From the NCBI RefSeq assembly GCF_004683905.1, contig NZ_CP038438.1:1116001-1180000 (forward strand): a stretch of DNA of 64,000 nt. Direction: 5' to 3'. Made by a program: the position numbers and the translations under genes. Source of the stretch: Pseudomonas fluorescens (GTDB lineage Bacteria; Pseudomonadota; Gammaproteobacteria; Pseudomonadales; Pseudomonadaceae). The notes below the pieces were generated by a model that saw only the letters and a list, made by a program, of their open reading frames with translations, made no database searches and had not been told where the DNA came from. How positions within the stretch are numbered: the stretch's first letter is position 1; every line of letters begins with the position of its first letter. Shown piece after piece: positions 63,394 through 64,000 of the stretch.

Positions 63394-63807
63394 ATGACCA
63401 CCCGTGACCAGGAAATCGAACGCCGCACCGAACTCTCGGTGACCCGCGTGACCAAAGCCGTCTTCCCGCCGACCACCAACCACCACAACACCCTGTTCGG
63501 CGGCACCGCGCTGGCGTGGATGGATGAAGTGTCGTTCATCACCGCTACGCGTTTCTGCCGTTTGCCGCTGGTGACCGTGTCCACCGACCGCATCGACTTC
63601 AATCACGCGATCCCGGCCGGCTCCATCGTCGAACTGGTGGGCAGGGTGATCAAAGTGGGTAACACCAGCCTCAAGGTCGAGGTGGAAGTATTTGTTGAGA
63701 GCATGAGTTGCGATGGCCGCGAGAAGGCGATCCATGGGCAATTCAGCTTTGTGGCCATCGACGATGACAAGCGGCCGGTGCCGGTGCTGCCCGGATTTCC
63801 TGCCTGA
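63394..63807 (+). CDS. Acyl-CoA thioesterase, hotdog fold (YciA-like)
   Basis: The 137-residue enzyme hydrolyses acyl-CoA. Hotdog signature TTNHHNTLFGGTALAWMDEVSF, then VTVSTDRIDFNHAIPAGSIVELVG and SLKVEVEVFVE. The family usually forms hexamers. The start (ATG at 63394, MTTRDQEIERR) was preferred over frames extending into rplS; TCAGGCCAGAACC precedes it. No neighbour on the same strand after it; a REP pair follows. Confidence 0.9.
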   Translation: MTTRDQEIERRTELSVTRVTKAVFPPTTNHHNTLFGGTALAWMDEVSFITATRFCRLPLVTVSTDRIDFNHAIPAGSIVELVGRVIKVGNTSLKVEVEVFVESMSCDGREKAIHGQFSFVAIDDDKRPVPVLPGFPA

Positions 63808-63827
63808 TCCGGAACCGAGTCGCGGCC

Positions 63828-63916
63828 TTCGCGAGCAAGCCCGCTCCCACAGGTTTTGTGTCGTCTACAACGTTTATGTACGACACGGACACTGTGGGAG
63901 CGGGCTTGCTCGCGAA
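63828..63916. repeat. REP doublet (REPIN), family A
   Basis: Inverted CGAGCAAGCCCGCTCCCACA and TGTGGGAGCGGGCTTGCTCG arms between the thioesterase gene and a probable convergent gene. The spacer is related to that of the 55687 copy. Confidence 0.92.
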
Positions 63917-63925
63917 TTCGTCAGA

Positions 63926-64000
63926 TCAGGCGCCGCTGCTCTCAGGCTGGATCAACGCCAGCAACGTCCACCCGGATCCCGGTTTCAAAGCAGTCTCCGG
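63926..64000 (-). CDS. Possible C-terminus of a minus-strand protein (cut by window)
   Basis: A minus-strand frame open from the window edge to TGA at 63926-63928 encodes 24 residues (PETALKPGSGWTLLALIQPE, then SSGA). The sequence resembles the RCK/TrkA-C-like tail of a monovalent cation antiporter, which stands near this place in related genomes. 24 codons without a stop is weak evidence by itself; its position just after a REP pair supports a convergent gene end. Confidence 0.4.
   Translation of the reverse strand, partial: PETALKPGSGWTLLALIQPESSGA

Overview
This window is chromosomal DNA from a fluorescent Pseudomonas, most likely of the P. fluorescens group. The gene order follows Pseudomonas core synteny: dauBAR-rhlB, valS-holC-pepA-lptFG, lepA-lepB-rnc-era-recO-pdxJ, mltF/purL, and ffh-rpsP-rimM-trmD-rplS. 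Proteins are of Pseudomonas type, and the intergenic spaces carry several typical Pseudomonas REP/REPIN families. No rRNA, tRNA, CRISPR, phage or transposase gene was seen.

Layout. 0-7 kb: end of moaD, moaE, a periplasmic amino-acid binding protein, the D-arginine racemization operon dauB-dauA-dauR, rhlB and an esterase. 7-12 kb: the general L-amino-acid ABC transporter aapJQMP, with a sigma54-like promoter and a long leader. 12-18 kb: accessory genes (subtilisin-like protease, GntR regulator plus MFS exporter, NTF2-like, GIY-YIG, GST-like and glutaredoxin-like proteins). 18-21 kb: nucleoid proteins (NdpA, HU) and rlmF. 21-29 kb: valS, a small unknown protein, holC, pepA and divergent lptFG. 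29-35.5 kb: lepA-lepB-rnc-era-recO-pdxJ. 35.6-41.6 kb: mltF and purL plus a NIF3-like protein. 41.6-43.6 kb: a small islet with a mosaic of dispersed repeats, a structured leader, a DUF6124 protein and a single-Ig-domain protein. 43.6-50.8 kb: a complete GlcNAc PTS and catabolic operon with its regulator. 51-59.5 kb: housekeeping and hydrolase genes, purT, an MHS transporter, a CorC-like protein and a CcsA-like protein. 59.7-64 kb: ffh, the rpsP operon and an acyl-CoA thioesterase.

How genes work together. The amino-acid binding protein, aapJQMP and dauBAR form an amino-acid uptake and arginine catabolism district. A near-identical palindrome overlaps the -10 box of both the binding-protein gene and dauB, suggesting common control by DauR. 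The nag genes encode regulator, deacetylase, deaminase-like SIS protein, a EIIA-HPr-EI fusion and EIICB, enough to import and degrade GlcNAc. A-rich (ARN)n tracts of the Hfq/Crc type sit at the translation starts of four uptake genes, suggesting shared catabolite repression.

The strongest candidate for something undescribed is the leader of the DUF6124 gene (42360-42582). It has two hairpins with the same 9-nt loop on different but fully paired stems, an 8-9 nt sequence complementary to that loop between them, and a competing upstream stem. This looks like a switchable RNA or an element with a conserved loop ligand. All functional statements here are read by eye from sequence; no searches or folding programs were run.
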